Shown: positions 4,484 to 5,555 of the stretch, piece after piece
How the letters are laid out: each line of letters begins with the position of its first letter
How positions within the stretch are numbered: the stretch's first letter is position 1
Assembly (NCBI GenBank): GCA_034408875.1
Contig: JAWXCJ010000265.1
Coordinates: 1 to 5,555 of the forward strand
Length of the DNA stretch: 5,555 bases
Direction of reading: 5' to 3'
Source of the DNA: JANNHK01 sp034408875
GTDB taxonomy: Bacteria; Actinomycetota; Acidimicrobiia; IMCC26256; PALSA-610
Position numbers and translations under genes: made by a program
Notes under the pieces: generated by a model
What the model saw: only the letters and a program-made list of their open reading frames with translations
What the model was told of the DNA's origin: nothing
The model's database searches: none

Positions 4484-5555
4484 TGGCCGAGATCGAAGCT
4501 ATCCGTTCCGCCATCCTCGCCGGCGTTCGCGGCGACGACATCGGGGCCCTGGCGATTCCTACGCATGCGCGTGGCGCGCTCGTGAAGGCGGACGAGCAGG
4601 AGATGTTCGCGGGCATCCCGTCCGAGGAGAAAGACCCGCGCAAGTCGACCCACGTCGAGGACTTCCCGCTCCCCGAGCTGGCGCCCGACGAGGCCTACGT
4701 CGCGGTGATGGCGTCGTCGATCAACTTCAACACGGTGTGGACGTCGATCTTCGAGCCGGTTTCCACGTTCGGGTTTCTCCAGCGTCTCGGGCGCGAGTCG
4801 GTGTGGGGCAAGCGCCACGACCAGCCGTACCACGTGATGGGTTCCGACGCGTCGGGTGTCGTGCTGCGCGTCGGCTCGGCGGTGCGCAACTGGAAGCCGG
4901 GCGACGAAGTCACCGCGCACTGCCTGCACGTCGACGACCAGGACCCCTCCGCGCACGACGACTCGATGATGGCCGCGAACCAGCGCATCTGGGGCTACGA
5001 AACGAACTTCGGCAGCCTGGCCGACATCGCCGTCGTCAAGGCGAACCAGCTCATGCCCAAGCCGAAGCACCTCACGTGGGAGGAAGCGGCCGTCAACGCG
5101 CTGTGCAACTCCACGAGCTACCGCATGATCGTGAGCAAGAACGGCTCGCACATGACGCAGGGCCAGGCGGTGCTCATCTGGGGCGCAACCGGCGGCATCG
5201 GCGCGTACGCAGTGCAGTACGTGTTGAACGGCGGCGGCATTCCCGTCGGCGTCGTGTCGTCGGAGAAGCGGGCGAACCTGCTGCGCGAACTCGGGTGCGA
5301 GCACGTCATCGACCGCCGCGCGGAGAACTTCCAGTTCTGGAAGGACGACGGTACGCAGGACCCGAAGGAGTGGCTGCGTCTCGGCAAGACTGTGCGCGGC
5401 CTGATCGGTCGCGACGTCGACATCGTGTTCGAACACCCGGGCCGCTCGACCATGGGTGCGTCGGTGTTCGTCGCCAAGCGCGGCGGCATGATCATCACGT
5501 GCGCGGCAACGTCGGGCTTCACCATCGAGTACGACAACCGCTATCTCTGGATGAA
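4483..5555 (+). CDS. ccr: Crotonyl-CoA carboxylase/reductase (partial, C-terminus beyond right edge)
   Basis: NADPH-dependent medium-chain dehydrogenase/reductase that reduces crotonyl-CoA while fixing CO2 to give ethylmalonyl-CoA; cytoplasmic. From the GTG at 4483, 357 complete codons are visible of roughly 445 usual. The N-terminal GroES-like part includes SSINFNTVWTSIFEP (78-92), HVMGSDASGVV (117-127) and the family signature RIWGYETNFGSLAD (168-181). The nucleotide-binding motif is LIWGATGGIGAYAVQY (231-246), followed by the cofactor-side segment VGVVSSEKRANLLRELGC (255-272). DIVFEHPGRSTMGASVFV (313-330) is characteristic of Ccr and ethylene-reductase relatives. Asn81 and Glu173 match the CO2-binding Asn and Glu described for the Kitasatospora enzyme (recalled as N81 and E171); the expected His lies just past the window. 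The divergent thiolase supports an ethylmalonyl-CoA pathway or extender-unit role. Confidence 0.96.
   Translation, partial: MAEIEAIRSAILAGVRGDDIGALAIPTHARGALVKADEQEMFAGIPSEEKDPRKSTHVEDFPLPELAPDEAYVAVMASSINFNTVWTSIFEPVSTFGFLQRLGRESVWGKRHDQPYHVMGSDASGVVLRVGSAVRNWKPGDEVTAHCLHVDDQDPSAHDDSMMAANQRIWGYETNFGSLADIAVVKANQLMPKPKHLTWEEAAVNALCNSTSYRMIVSKNGSHMTQGQAVLIWGATGGIGAYAVQYVLNGGGIPVGVVSSEKRANLLRELGCEHVIDRRAENFQFWKDDGTQDPKEWLRLGKTVRGLIGRDVDIVFEHPGRSTMGASVFVAKRGGMIITCAATSGFTIEYDNRYLWM

Noticed and set aside
4338..4643. Extension of the thiolase frame to 4643
   Set aside because: It crosses the divergent promoter region and the 5' part of ccr; the ATG at 4337 has a strong GAGGAGG and gives the normal thiolase N-terminus and length.
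4393..5436. 347-residue open frame antisense to ccr
   Set aside because: It mirrors the codon bias of ccr, has low-complexity Arg/His/Val-rich composition, and no recognisable domain; ccr on the other strand is unmistakable.

Overview
The window is high-GC bacterial DNA with the coding habits of an actinobacterium: strong G/C preference at third codon positions, frequent GTG starts, 4-nt gene overlaps and long spurious antisense reading frames. The gene content (a MoxR/DUF4129/DUF4350 envelope cluster beside an acetyl-CoA acetyltransferase and a crotonyl-CoA carboxylase/reductase) fits Actinobacteria in the broad sense, possibly the Acidimicrobiia. That lineage call is an inference from gene content only.

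Layout, left to right. Four minus-strand genes, read from about 3111 down to the left edge, form a tightly packed cluster: a six-helix membrane protein (2278-3111), a one-helix DUF4129 protein (1697-2281), a DUF4350 membrane protein (612-1700) and a MoxR-type AAA+ ATPase (1-615, cut by the window edge). All three junctions between them are GTGA overlaps, where the GTG start of the next gene shares four bases with the TGA stop of the previous one. The order matches, from memory, the mycobacterial Rv3689-Rv3692 (moxR2) neighbourhood, so a DUF58 protein would be expected just off the left edge. The biological role of this conserved cluster is still poorly defined; chaperone-like assembly or maturation of an envelope complex is the usual proposal for MoxR systems.

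Upstream of that cluster on the same strand is a complete thiolase (acetyl-CoA C-acetyltransferase, 3153-4337). A 41-bp gap separates it from the membrane cluster, and a 29-bp near-perfect hairpin fills most of that gap and ends directly at the next gene's start codon. A 145-bp divergent intergenic region (4338-4482) then separates the thiolase from a plus-strand crotonyl-CoA carboxylase/reductase gene (4483 to the right edge, about four fifths present).

Thiolase and Ccr catalyse the first committed condensation and the reductive carboxylation of the ethylmalonyl-CoA route (two acetyl-CoA to acetoacetyl-CoA, then later crotonyl-CoA to ethylmalonyl-CoA). The divergent pair therefore looks like a small C4-acyl-CoA / acetate-assimilation or extender-unit module. 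I see no mobile element, CRISPR array, tRNA or rRNA. Nothing here is clearly a new system; the most interesting signals are regulatory: the hairpin at the thiolase/membrane-cluster junction, the ATG-TAG start-stop codon pair abutting the ccr start, and the inverted repeat in the ccr leader.
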